From positions 62,001-126,000 of the forward strand of contig JAKJXP020000036.1 in NCBI GenBank assembly GCA_022225965.2: a DNA stretch of 64,000 nucleotides. The letters run 5' to 3'. Of this stretch, positions 21,575 to 33,062 are shown in pieces. Source of the DNA: Diatrype stigma. Its lineage: Eukaryota > Ascomycota > Sordariomycetes > Xylariales > Diatrypaceae. Position 1 is the first letter of the stretch. Each line of letters begins with the position of its first letter. Below the pieces are notes generated by a model. It made no database searches and was not told where the DNA came from. It saw nothing but the letters and a program-made list of their open reading frames with translations. The position numbers and the translations under genes were made by a program.

Positions 21575-23399
21575 CGGGACTCGAGCCGGCGGGCGCTAAT
21601 TGGATCTTATATACGGTAAGGCTTAGGTCATAAAGGAGATAGGAGGGGATCTAATAGGGAAGAATCTGATAGGGAAGACACCAATAGGGAAGACACCCAA
21701 CTACTATTACTAACGACTACGCAAAGGAAGAGGTAGAAATGTCTTGAATGTTCGCGCCTCGCCAACTCGCTCGCCCCCTCCTCCCTTTTTGGCCCTTTTG
21801 GCCTTTTTTGCTACGATCTTTCCCAGTCAGCGATTTGAGAGCATCAGCAAATCTGCCGGCAGAAACAAGGAACCCCACCCGATTTCCTTACAAACCTGTT
21901 ACATCAGCAGCCGGGGGCGACTTTAGCAGCAAGGCCGGGCCTTCGGCTAGTGATTAGCTGCCTTGCAGGCGACGCGCTTGGCTAAAAGGAGTATAGTCGC
22001 ACTTGAATGCGCGCGTTTGTACCCGCGTTCAGACGATCCAGAATGGCATGAATAAGGCTTGATGTGCCTTGACATGCGCTTGATATGTAATGCTTAAATG
22101 CTAAGCGGCGGGGCTGACATGACTACGTAATTACTAAGAAGTTATACATACCTCCTTTGCCTCCTTACAGGTAACGAGTTACTACCTAACTGGTACCAAC
22201 TCCAACTGTGGACAACTTGACGGTTCCGACCTTATTATCATCACCGTCGTTATCCGACCATCCATTCTACTCTGGCCTTTTCTTCTTTTCTTTTTCTTTT
22301 TCTTTTCTTCTCCCAACTCAGATCTCGCCACAATGAATCCTGCTAGTGCGCTGATTGGTATCCCCCCTGTGAGCTCAAAGACGGTGCTTGATGCTTTGAA
22401 CTCCTGCCTTATCCAAGTTCGCAACTTGACGCCGATCGGGGAGTCAAGGCCATAATCGAATACTAGCCGCTCTGTCCCTGCCGTCTTCGTGTGCGCTCGA
22501 AGATGGCCACCGGACTTTCGGAGCTCAGCTCCTTAGTCTCATGGAGGATGGTGGTCTTTAGCTGCGAAAAGCTTGAGAACACGGGATGCAACAGCGTCTG
22601 CGGTAGCTCCCATCCGCGGTTGATGTAATCGGTGGGTGGACGGACACCGAGAAAAACCTGGCCGCTTGAGGCCCTTCCGGCTGGGTAGGTTGGACTGCCG
22701 TATATTCGATTCAAGGGAGATAAGGAGATGAAGAAATCTAGCCCCGGTGGCAGAAGTTAGTGTTAGCTTCAGATGAATCGATCTTCGTTCAGACTTTGGC
22801 ATCCTACTTAGAAGGTATACCAGCAACGGTAGCTGTCTTCTCTCAAAGGTCAAACTGTCATACATTCAAAACCATTGACATATCTATAAATAAAACCCAA
22901 AAGGTATGTATCTCTCTCTATCCAGAATCCGCTGTTGGAATAGGGGTATGCCGCCTCATACATATTGTGTATATATGTCAGAGTAGTCCCCCAGCCCACA
23001 GGCTGCATACTTAGCATGGAATCTAACGGGAATTCATACTATGCATTTGACATTCGCGTCATCCGTCGTTGTTTGCCTGTTGATTATATTAGGAAACAGT
23101 GCGTTCCAGTCCATCCTACAGCTTGGGTTATTATAGCCACCAGACTTGGCTATATTTCCCGTGTGATAAGTGTAATGTTGTGACTTTCCTCTCTGTTCCG
23201 CATCTGAGTATCATTAGCAAGCCGCGCATAACCTGCAGCAAGCACAGTAAGGCGAGTCAGCAATATATCCCGACAGCAAACAGTTATCCAGGGTGGATAT
23301 CATGTTAACTCGTGGGCAAGATGTTGACTTCAGTACATGGGACACCCCAGGGGGGTCAAGTGATGAGCTACCTCCATCATCAAAAAATGTACACCTGCT
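21575..23399. other. Intergenic with one short ATG-led reading stretch
   Basis: A long C/T tract (about 22276-22316) leads to CCACAATG at 22331-22338, opening a 39-codon frame beginning MNPASALIGIPPVSSKTVLD. It ends without a clear splice site or recognised family, so it is not called. The rest holds no supported gene. GGGAAGACACC-like repeats lie at about 21658-21702, near the pirin upstream region. Confidence 0.4.
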
Positions 23400-24053
23400 T
23401 TCTGGATCTCTATACGTCGCTTGACGCATATCTGGCCACTTCCTGGACAAATCGAGATATATCATGGCCCAAACCCTAAAGATGTACACGGAGCTGATGA
23501 CCCTGCCTCTGTGTCGAGTGGAACCCATCGTGGAAAGGACCTCGAGCCAGATGTTATCTCCGTAATAGAGAAACTTGGTTACGACAAGACTATTGATTTG
23601 CAGAACCTTCAATCCAACAACTCCGTTTCTCACTCACGTCGATATGTGTTTCAGGGTGGCAGGAGACAGGATTCGGCTCATACAATCTTACACCCACATC
23701 TCCGAGATGGGAAACACCCGAATTTCCGTGCTGTCGTCGGAACCTACGTCACCTGTATCATTCTGGGGCCCCGAATAACCGGCCACAGGTATTGGAGTTC
23801 GACCCAACCCAAAAAACTCAATCGAATCTTCTGGTCAGCAGCCGCGGACATTGAAGGTTATAAAACTTGTCATAATTTCACTGGGCTCTTTAGGGATGTC
23901 ACTTCCCCCCTCGAACGTCCCGGAATTGCTGATCTTAGTGTGCCTCACCGTGTTGCTAGTAATACAATGACTACCGTTTTGTTGGTAGGCGAGAAGGCAT
24001 CAGCTATATTCACCAAAGGCATGGACCCATGGATGTCTCATCCTCACAAATAG
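23400..24053 (+). pseudogene. GMC oxidoreductase remnant with internal deletion
   Basis: Remnant of a glucose-methanol-choline (alcohol-oxidase-like) flavoenzyme. One frame reads IEIYHGPNPKDVHG, ASVSSGTHRGK, a GYDKTIDLQNLQS stretch, RRQDSAHTILHP and LRDGKHPNFRAVVGTYV, matching the mid-part of such enzymes in order. The next segment is in another frame (ATGIGVRPNPK, RTLKVIKLVIISLGSLG). The frame then returns with SPLERPGIA fused directly to DLSV and TTVLLVGEKASAIF, which belongs to the extreme C-terminus. In intact enzymes roughly 300 residues lie between the last two segments. The FAD-binding N-terminus is not visible. Thus there are at least two frame changes and one large deletion. It lies tail to tail with the epimerase gene at 24158. 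Confidence 0.75.
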
Positions 24054-24157
24054 GACATAAAGTATGTAATTGTTTGATGTATTTCGCACTCTAGCCATGA
24101 ATACCGGTATATACCAGTATAACCCCCCTGGATGACTTCGTGCCATACATAAACTAG

Positions 24158-25051
24158 CTACTGAATGAGAGGCAGTATTGTCTCGGCAGTCCGCTTCAAT
24201 AGCCCAGTGTAGTAGTCATCTCTCAAGACTCCGCTGGCATGATCTTTTAAGAATTGGAGGGTTCCTTCGTCCACGTCCCACGGTTCAGCTTCCATCTGGT
24301 TGGAACCAAACGCTCCATATGAAGTCCGATCGATGGGCGGCACGGCCTCATGAGCTAGATGGCCTTCATAGCCCACATCGCGCAATGCTTGAACAATGAG
24401 AGGCCAGTTCAAGCTTCCGTCTCCGGGAGACAGGCGGTTATTATCGCCGAGGTGGAAGTCGAAGATCCTAGAGCCGCAGTTGCGTATCGCCGCGACCACG
24501 TCAGGCTCTTCGATGGAGGCGTGGAAGGTATCGAATGCTACGCCGACATTTTCCATCCCTAGCTCCTCGATGAGATGCAGGGCCTGGCGGGTGTTCGTGA
24601 TCAAGTAGGTCTCGAAGCGGTTCAGGGGTTCCACCGCGATTCGGATATTCTTGACCTGGGCGTACAATGCCACCTCCCTCATCCCTTGCAATAGCCACCC
24701 CCATTCTTGCTGTGGGTTGGTCCCAGGTTGCAGCTTTCCAACCGTACTGGGTACCACAGTCACGATCTCACCCCCCAGTCCGTGGGATAGATCAATTACT
24801 CTCTTCATGTATCGGATTGTGTCATCCCGGTTCGCGAGGTCTACAGCGACCAAGTCTCGCTGTCCATACATCGGAGTCACGGTGCCCCAACAAGTCAGGT
24901 TGTATTTCTTCAGTAGGGCCCGTGTTTCCTCAACGATATATCTGTCGGGTTCCCCGGCCAGCTCGATTGACTTGTAACCGAGAGAAGATGCCCGCTTGAG
25001 TGTTACTTCGAGGGGCTCTGGGCGCATCCAAGTATGGGTTGAGAGGTGCAT
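24158..25051 (-). CDS. Sugar phosphate isomerase/epimerase family (xylose isomerase-like TIM barrel), 297 aa
   Basis: AP-endonuclease-2/xylose-isomerase-like barrel, the superfamily of D-tagatose/D-psicose 3-epimerases and related ketose or hydroxypyruvate isomerases. Single exon on the minus strand; ATG at 25051. Four metal ligands typical of the 3-epimerases are placed in order: Glu in AVEPLNRFETY, Asp in VAFDTFHAS, His in FDFHLGDNNR and Glu in GHLAHEAVPP. An N-terminal barrel strand shows ELAGEPD. Length matches the family (about 290). The decayed GMC oxidoreductase next to it suggests a former two-enzyme sugar-oxidation unit, as these families are often neighbours. Exact substrate cannot be assigned. 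Confidence 0.87.
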   Translation of the reverse strand: MHLSTHTWMRPEPLEVTLKRASSLGYKSIELAGEPDRYIVEETRALLKKYNLTCWGTVTPMYGQRDLVAVDLANRDDTIRYMKRVIDLSHGLGGEIVTVVPSTVGKLQPGTNPQQEWGWLLQGMREVALYAQVKNIRIAVEPLNRFETYLITNTRQALHLIEELGMENVGVAFDTFHASIEEPDVVAAIRNCGSRIFDFHLGDNNRLSPGDGSLNWPLIVQALRDVGYEGHLAHEAVPPIDRTSYGAFGSNQMEAEPWDVDEGTLQFLKDHASGVLRDDYYTGLLKRTAETILPLIQ

Positions 25052-28000
25052 ATTGACGACTAATCAGACCGAAAGCATAAAACAGAACGCGGTGAACAGT
25101 CAGGTTTGAAACTGCAAGTTCGTATATAACTATAGCCAGCCAGGTCACCATTTACACTCAAAGATACTGTTGCTCGCTACTTATACCTACCTACTGTTTT
25201 CTATAGCGCTTATCAGTGGGCTCTGGTTTACCTTGAACCCACACGTTCCGAGCATACCGAATCAGGATGCCAGCATGTGTTTCAACTTCCATACCATCCG
25301 AAGAATGCGACTTTCCGTGTTTCCGTGGCACCTAGACTACCTAGGTAACAGTTGAACCATTCTTGCAGCATTAGTAAGACACAACAGGTGCCTACCCACA
25401 CAGGTCATACAACAAAAGTAACACCTGCCCCCTTAATTCAGCAAAACCCATATATACGATCACGAAGTAATCGACTACCCAGGTCTTTTCAACACCGGCC
25501 TATCTATCTGCAAACCTGCTCGATCAGACCAGTAGTGTACCTTGTCCAGATATTCCCAGATGTGCGGACTTTCCCGTGATTACACGGCCCAAGCCCCCCA
25601 TCTCGCAAGAGTTATGGTAGTGACACCTTAGTTAACTCTTCTCATAATCCTCCTATACCTTACTTTTTGATATTAGTTTGTTGGCGGCTGCAGGTGTCCG
25701 CCCACCTTGCAGCATCCACACCCGCACCCACCTACGCACAGTAGCACGCTGCACGATATGCCAGAAATCCCCCCATGCCTTTCTTTTCTGTCCTCTCACT
25801 GATACCGCACCAAACTATCTGCCTTACAGCGCGCAAGAGCGTTGCGGTGCGGCCGCACCTGCGCTTGCGAGTACCGATATCTGTGCAGCACAGAGAGCGA
25901 GAGTAAGAGGAAGACGTATTAGTAGAGTAGCAAGAACTAACGCCTGCAGCAGCAGCACGTCATTAACTACCTTTTAATATTGCCAGGGGATGGAGATAAC
26001 GACGCGAAACTTCACGGATCGGCTTTTTCGGCAGCCTGAAAGTTGCGCTGGATAACGGCCTCGTCGAGAACCTGCTCGAGGCTCGAGCTGGTCTAGATAC
26101 CCCCACTAATGGCATCCCGTTCGTACGCCCGGTACCGACGTACATTATGCCGCACAGCAAGGTGGGGATGGTGTGTCTGGGAAGAATCGTGGCCTGACTT
26201 CGATGATCTGCCCGGAGAGTGCGGGATAGACATAGGCAGAGTGGGTTCCAGTTGTTGCAGGCTAGCCCAGAGGCACTGTATCTCGTTGTTGTCCATGTCG
26301 TCGTACTGACCGGCTCTCACTCTGGAGGGAGATGCTATCCATCAGTTTATCAATGCCACCACCACCTACCAACAACACGTCTTCCAGCCCTTCTTCTGCT
26401 CGCCGAAATGCAAACACGAGAGACGGAAGTCTGCTACCTAGCAAAATGTGTTCGCATCCCCTCTGGAGCTAACCACGCTGTCTTACTTCCCCTATGCGGT
26501 ATCTTTATCCTTGTCCGTAGCCCTCTACCATATGCATCGAACAAGCCGGGAGAGGACGAAGAGGAGAGTGAACAACAAATTCGACGCCAACCTCGCGGTT
26601 CCGGAGGAGCTGGGACAGAGATACTGTATTGCTGGATCCAGGAGCAAGACTAGCCTAGCCGTACGCTCTAGGTACAGTAATGTCTGTAGTGTGGGGACTC
26701 CGCGAACATAAAAGTGTTCTTCGATTTCGGGCTCTTCACACTCTCCTTCCACACACACCAGCTGACTAGTAGCAGAGCCTCTCAGTCACCCAACAAAGAT
26801 ATAAGAAAAGGAGAGAAGGAGAAAAATAAAATAAAAAATAATGCTCAACAGCAAAAACATACAACACCAGGGATTCGCTGGTCGTCACCGACCCAACTAC
26901 TAGCCTGGCCCTATGTGGTTTGTCTAGGGGAGAGCGGACGGGATCCCGAATTTTCCACATGGTATGGTCGTATGTGATGAAAACCTTCGTTATTTTCGTT
27001 GATATAGACTATCCCAGCGGTTCTGGAAGAGAGAGAAACCGGTGCCCCACAACATACAATGTCCGCGAAATGTTAGCTAGAGCCTAGGTAGTTCTAGCAA
27101 CGCATTAGCACCAACTAACTCATGCTCACACAAATATGCTACTAGATGTGGTAAGCAAACGTAAAGTGTCATGTTAATACTTACAGCCTATAGGCACGTT
27201 GCACATTTTGGGTAATGTCAAGTACCCTAGGCGTCCTGGCCCCCTACCTTATATAAGGGAAACCGGAGACCTTAAAGGACTAGACCCCTTTATGATGGCT
27301 CTAGATAGCTGAGATTCCAAACCATAGGATGGCGTTTCCATCAACCACTCCAAGTCTGCGAATCCTAACATATCAACGCCCTTCCCTTCCACTGAAGTGG
27401 GACTCGTGTTTGCGGTGTAGTAGCTAAAAAATTAGACTGACTCCATAGCCACTTCAGTATGCCATTTACGTATGTACCTAGTAAAAAGGTGGAGGGTGGC
27501 TTGGTTGATGGAAACGGCTCCGCCTCACTAACTGGGCCTGCCATCCTAGCCTCCTACAGTCAGACTGTCATCGACCTCAATGTTAACTCCCAATTCGCGG
27601 TCCTCTTTCAGAGGTCCTTCTTTATTGTCTTTATGGCTTTCTCCAACCTCTATATGCCATGGTGATACTGAGAGAGGCGGAATGCTGGAAAGTAACGGTA
27701 AGCATTCGAAACCTCACAATAATGAGAATGCCACTTGATATACAATTAATTGATACGAAGTATTTATAGGTGAATTTATTTACTATCCTCCGGAATTGGG
27801 ACACTAGGGAAACAGGTACCGAGTTCCGAAATCCTGTATATACATAGGGGCATTGAATACCAACTTTTGTTTTGCCCCTATTCACACAATTGGTAAACGA
27901 CACTATCTGCAAAAACACACACACAATCGTACTGCACTGATTAATTTACTACTCATTATTTTATTATCACTTTGCTTCTCCCCCACTGAAAAAAGGCCAT

Positions 28001-31000
28001 ATAGAGTCTTATGCTTATACATTAAAGCCAGGCCGTATATAACCTTGATTGGTTCAAGTGCCCCTAGCAATAAAGGGGATCGACCTCTGCCTAGCAGGGA
28101 CCATTTCCCCTTTCAGCTAAAGCGTTCAAGCAATAATAAGGCGCCAAGAGCTTTACTGTGACTTAACAAAAAGCACAGGCTGGGTATAATAACCAATTGT
28201 ATGAAAAACGGGATGCAACATCGCTGCTGTCATTAACCTGCATAGCCCCTTATGGATATGCGCTCGAAGTCTATACGCCGTATGCAACGACGTCCTGAGT
28301 ACCTACAAGGACCTATGACTGAGGCTATGAACTGCGGACTAGGCTGAGCCTTGCTACACCGCGGCTAAAACATATGTATAATTTCCTATGTACTTCACGA
28401 GACTGGTATAGATAGGGCGCCCCACGGCCGCTAATGGCAAGGCTGAGTGAGAAGTGGTGACGATGGCGGAGGCTGTCTAGGCTGGCAGCAAAGTGGAGGA
28501 TGCGGCAATCGAGTAGATATAATTACCTATACGAAGTACGGGATTGTTTGTTAAGACCCCCGAGAAGGCCCATCTCTCTATGGTAGATCTGCCAACGTCT
28601 AGCACGTTGCTTTTGCTTCTGTTTCTATCTTGGTTGATATATGGGACTGTTCAATATTCACTCTTGCTCTACAGTGACGAATACCTATATATCTTGGTGA
28701 TCGCATACGGGCCTTTCACGAGATGGATGGCGCTCGAGTCATATCTACTGACCTTTGGTAGGTAGAACGATGTGCATCTAAAAGTTCTGTCATTGATCTG
28801 ATTATAACCTTGTACGCATTTGAACGACTGCGGTGGGCCCGCACGGCGCAACATGATGATCGATCTGGTCGATCGCTAGCTTAGTCGGGAAGCCAAGCTG
28901 AGTCCGGAGAAAGGCGGTCCGGATAACTGTTTGGGTAGGTAGGACAAAGAAGGTCAGAGTGTACCTAAGGTTTGGCGGATTGGGGCCGGGAACTTCCATC
29001 TTGGAGATCACCTGTTTTCTGGAAGAATTGGAACGAGCCAACCTCGGCAATGTTCTAGAAGCACAATGCACGCCCAGTTTGCCTGTGAGCCGTGGCAAAT
29101 CATTGTTACATGGCGAAATGCCCAGATAATTCCGCCGTTATGACTATAAGCCGGCAGGCCGGCCGGCCGATAGATCAGCTGGACCGCATAGCCACTTTCA
29201 GTATGGGGTAATTGTGGAGCGATCACCGAGCTGAAGGTGTTAGTTTCGGGACCGTCGAAGGCGCTGAGCCGGTGAAATTTGGCCAGGACTTGGGATACGA
29301 AAAGATAAAACTCTGAACAAGGGAATTGTCCATCAGCTGACGAGGAACATTTTAATTGGCCATTAGCTATAACATTCCATAAGCGTATCTACCTAGGCAA
29401 GGTAGGTAAGCAGCGGGCTGCATTACATTTGGGCTGTCCACATGGTAGTCGGGCGTCATATAAATGATTTGCTAATGCTAATGTCGATATTGTATTTTTC
29501 CTGACGTATGCGGTCAAGAGCTTCTTGGCTGCTTATGTAGGAATTGTGGCTATGCTCCTGCAAAGTACTTTTGGAATTCTCCGAAGAGTGCAGTTTGGCT
29601 GCTTGGGTGGTTTGCAACCGGTAATAATATTGCGGGAATAAGGTGAACACAATGTGTCAGAAATGGCTGAATATCGTGGCTTAGAAAAAGACCAACCAGA
29701 ACGCCTCGACAGGAAATGAGATTACGTTCGCCTTTCAACTTCAAGGCAGGATCGATCAATACTCATCGGTCGTCATGGGACGGAGTAAGTTGGAAATGCT
29801 ATCCAAACTATCCTTCTTTAACAAGTTTGAAGGATACCACAGTCACACTGTCGCAGAGTTCTTGGCCAGAGTAACAATGCGTACATAAGATGTTGCACGA
29901 AGTGAAGTGTGAGAGTGTTATGTAGCAGTTGTAGGTAGGTATACAAGCGATGGGCATCGAAGTGTCTGATTGGTTCAATTGGACAGGTATGGAATGCGTT
30001 GCATTCCGCTTTGGTTCGGTTCCATATGTTCTCCATGTCTCTGAGCACTTTTTGCCGTACGAATCCCCAAAATGCAAGATCACGATGACCTCCAAGGACC
30101 AAGGTTGCCCGAGGAACCTTGGTGAGATTCCTTCAATGGCTGGGTAGGTAGATGAGCTAAAGGGGAACTCCGCCGCCATTGAGCTGACAGGGAGACGTCA
30201 TAATGAACCCACCTAACTGCCACCTAGACTCAGTAATTCCTACTGGGTATCTTTGAACAGTAGTCTGGGCTGTCTGGAAGAGAGACTGAAGAAAGACACG
30301 CATTTAGGCATTTCGGTCAACTCTAATAATGATTATACCTACCACCTATCGACGTATTACAGCTGATACTCAAAAAAACCTTCGTGATGTGATTGTTGTA
30401 TGTTTGCATGTTCGGGCCCATTCACTAGCTCCAGGGAGCAGTAAATAAGCTCAAAGTAGATCGACTGCAGGTGAGTTGCATAACTGTTAGTAGGTCGTAT
30501 GTACTTAACGTTACCACGTATCACCTAAATGTTGCCTGCCGACGGGTCCCGTGTTCATTGGAAGTGCCAGAGAATTTGTCACGATCCACACCAGATTGAA
30601 ACACCGCTGGATAGGTCAATATCCAACTGGGATGTCCCAAGACTACAATGAGCCTTGTACAAAGCCTAACCCCGCGTGTGGATTGTGGCACTAGGCTTCA
30701 AGGGCTGTGGTTTGTGGTTCCACAACAGCTGGAGGTCGCACCCTAGTCTGGGAGTTCCAGTCTGGCAGGCGCATCGCGGTTTCCCACCTGTCAGCCAAGC
30801 CCGCCTACCTAGCGCTTGTTTAGTAGCAGTTTAGCGAAAGCTGGGGGGCTGTGCCATGTGCTCAAGGGCTCAACTGCAATGCGACCCTGTAGGTGTGTTT
30901 TGATACTTAAACAGTTTGAGCTACCGTATTTTTTTGCTTTTCTCCCGTTTGCAAGAAATATTTCCCATTGTATTTGACAAAAAAACAGGGAAGAGATTAT

Positions 31001-31112
31001 CCAAGGGATTGGGAACAATATCTGCATTTCAACTACCAGCCAGCCAGCCAGTTCATACAAACCTACATATAGCTCTCTACGTATAACTCCGCAGATCGAC
31101 ACTTCGCTCAAC
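25052..31112. other. Six-kilobase gene-poor region
   Basis: No gene is supported in about 6 kb. Frames are short, mixed and without splice logic. A minus-strand stretch (about 26340-26010) is open apart from one TAG near 26093. It runs from MDNNEIQCLWASLQQLEP to a native-looking SSLEQVLDEAVIQRNFQAAE ending at a TGA, and may be a decayed gene. TAGGTAGG/CCTACCTA motifs recur (for example 25186, 28936, 29389-29408, 29933, 30145). No transposase, reverse transcriptase or terminal repeats are seen. Confidence 0.5.
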
Positions 31113-32189
31113 ATGGACTCTCAGACGACCACCAGCAGCATTGGCGCCAGCAAGGGCAAGGGGCCCGACCCCATCAACGGCGGCCACGACGGGACGCCGG
31201 GCTTCCGGCCGCAGGCCAAGATGGTGGTCGAGCGCCCGCGCCAAGAAGACCTGCAGCAGAGCTACGCGTCCATCGTCGGCAACGACGCCGACGCCAAGGG
31301 CTGGTACGGGACCATGATCAACATGCTCGGGGCGTGCATGGGCTCGGCCGGCGCCGTGCCGTGCTGCGTGTGCTGCCCGAACCCGTACAAGCAGGTGGGC
31401 CAGGGCAACGTGGGCCTGGTGACCAAGTTCGGCAAGTTCTACAAGGCCGTCGACCCGGGCCTGGTCAAGATCAACCCGCTCAGCGAGCGCCTGATCCAGG
31501 TCGACGTCAAGATCCAGATCGTCGAGGTGCCCAAGCAGGTGTGCATGACCAAGGACAACGTCACCGTCGAGCTGACCTCGGTCATCTACTACCACATCAC
31601 GTCGCCGCACAAGGCCGCCTTCGGCATCGCCAACGTGCGGACCGCCCTGGTCGAGCGCACGCAGACGACGCTGCGGCACGTCGTCGGCGCGCGCGTGCTG
31701 CAGGACGTCATCGAGCGGCGCGAGGAGATCGCGCAGAGCATCGGCGAGATCATCGAGGACGTCGCCGCCGGCTGGGGCGTGCAGGTCGAGAGCATGCTGA
31801 TCAAGGACATCGTCTTCAGCAGCGAGCTGCAGAACTCGCTGTCCATGGCGGCGCAGAGCAAGCGCATCGGCGAGAGCAAGATCATCGCCGCCAAGGCCGA
31901 GGTCGAGAGCGCCAAGCTCATGCGCCAGGCCGCCGACATCCTCTCCTCCGCCCCCGCCATGCAGATCCGCTACCTCGAGGCCATGCAGGCCATGGCCAAG
32001 TCCGCCAACAGCAAGGTCATCTTCCTGCCCGCCACCAACCAGACCATGCCCGGCTCCGCCGCCTTCGACGCCTCCCTCGCCGCCGCCGACAGGCACAAGT
32101 ACGCCGCCGGCGACGACCAGGTCCACGACTTCAGCAGCGACGCCGGCTTCAACCAGGCCATCAAGTCCCACATTGTCGAGAACATCTAG
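31113..32189 (+). CDS. Stomatin-like SPFH/band 7 protein, single exon, 358 aa
   Basis: SPFH-domain scaffold protein of membranes (stomatin group). It has a variable N-terminus of about 75 residues and a Cys-rich hydrophobic hairpin (MLGACMGSAGAVPCCVCCP), likely palmitoylated and membrane-inserted. The SPFH domain then covers about 100-260. Motifs are GQGNVGLVTKFGKFYK, VDPGLVKINPLSE, QVCMTKDNVTVELTSVIYYH and a RTALVERTQTTLRHVVG stretch. The Ala/Glu-rich coiled-coil region contains IIAAKAEVESAKLMRQAA, and the C-terminal helix reads YLEAMQAMAKSANSKVIFLP. ATG at 31113 follows CTCAAC. It is intronless and very GC3-rich. Convergent with SPB4. Confidence 0.93.
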   Translation: MDSQTTTSSIGASKGKGPDPINGGHDGTPGFRPQAKMVVERPRQEDLQQSYASIVGNDADAKGWYGTMINMLGACMGSAGAVPCCVCCPNPYKQVGQGNVGLVTKFGKFYKAVDPGLVKINPLSERLIQVDVKIQIVEVPKQVCMTKDNVTVELTSVIYYHITSPHKAAFGIANVRTALVERTQTTLRHVVGARVLQDVIERREEIAQSIGEIIEDVAAGWGVQVESMLIKDIVFSSELQNSLSMAAQSKRIGESKIIAAKAEVESAKLMRQAADILSSAPAMQIRYLEAMQAMAKSANSKVIFLPATNQTMPGSAAFDASLAAADRHKYAAGDDQVHDFSSDAGFNQAIKSHIVENI

Positions 32190-33062
32190 AGATCCGAATC
32201 GAGATCCCGATCTCATGACCTCACGCCACGCCCATCCTCTTGTATGACCAAACATTTGACGACACGCGGGAGGTAGAATGGAGTAGCGAAAACGGAAAAA
32301 CAAGGGAAAGGAGTAAGAGAAGAAAATAACAAAAAATCAATATCCCGGGCATGATGAGACAATGATTGGTCGACTGGTAATGGAGGTCTCTAATGTTGAG
32401 AGCATGAATGACGGATGACGGAATGGACGGATGTATTTCTCTTTCCTTGTTTGTTTGTTATTTCGGATACCCAACATGGATACCCAGTATCGCTCGCTTT
32501 TGAGAAAGAAGTCGACGATGTACATGCGCTGCTTTTTCGATCTCTTCTTCCTAGCTTTAGTTAATACCTATAGCTATTTATATAGCCTTACCCACACACC
32601 AATGAATGATATCCCTCCAAAATTCGAGTCACCAAAATTGTATATGTATACGTATTCCCATAGTTACAGTGATGCGACGGGATGCGTCTGAGGCTAGACG
32701 GTCGGCTACATAGTAAGGTCTACGAGTTGAGTGGGTATATCGTCCGTCACCTTGGTGTGCATAGAAAGGCCAACTCACGAATCCAAGTCATAGTCGGAGC
32801 TTCAGATATGGCAACAGGCAGGCAGCCTTACGAGCGATCGATACCGTATGATTCAAGCCCGATGTACTTCCGGACCATATAAACATCGGCAACCACATCA
32901 TGGCCTGCCATCTTCGAGTTCTACTCATTCGTGTGTAACCAGCGCAGCGGGTATTGTATTCCTTGTCCTCATCCATCGCCCGTCCATCCACCAACCTTAG
33001 TCACACATACGCATGCATACATGTTAACTACCCAAGTACGCACCCGCCCATTAGTTCATTCC
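32190..33062. other. Intergenic between convergent genes
   Basis: Holds the 3' untranslated regions of the stomatin-like gene (plus) and SPB4 (minus). AT-rich around 32540-32690. No coding evidence. Confidence 0.5.

Noticed and set aside
22331..22452. 39-codon frame after a C/T tract and Kozak-like ATG
   Set aside because: Plausible start context but no donor that leads to a recognisable next exon.
31077..32303. 408-aa antisense frame over the stomatin-like gene
   Set aside because: Shadow frame created by high GC3; no motifs, while the plus strand encodes a clear SPFH protein.
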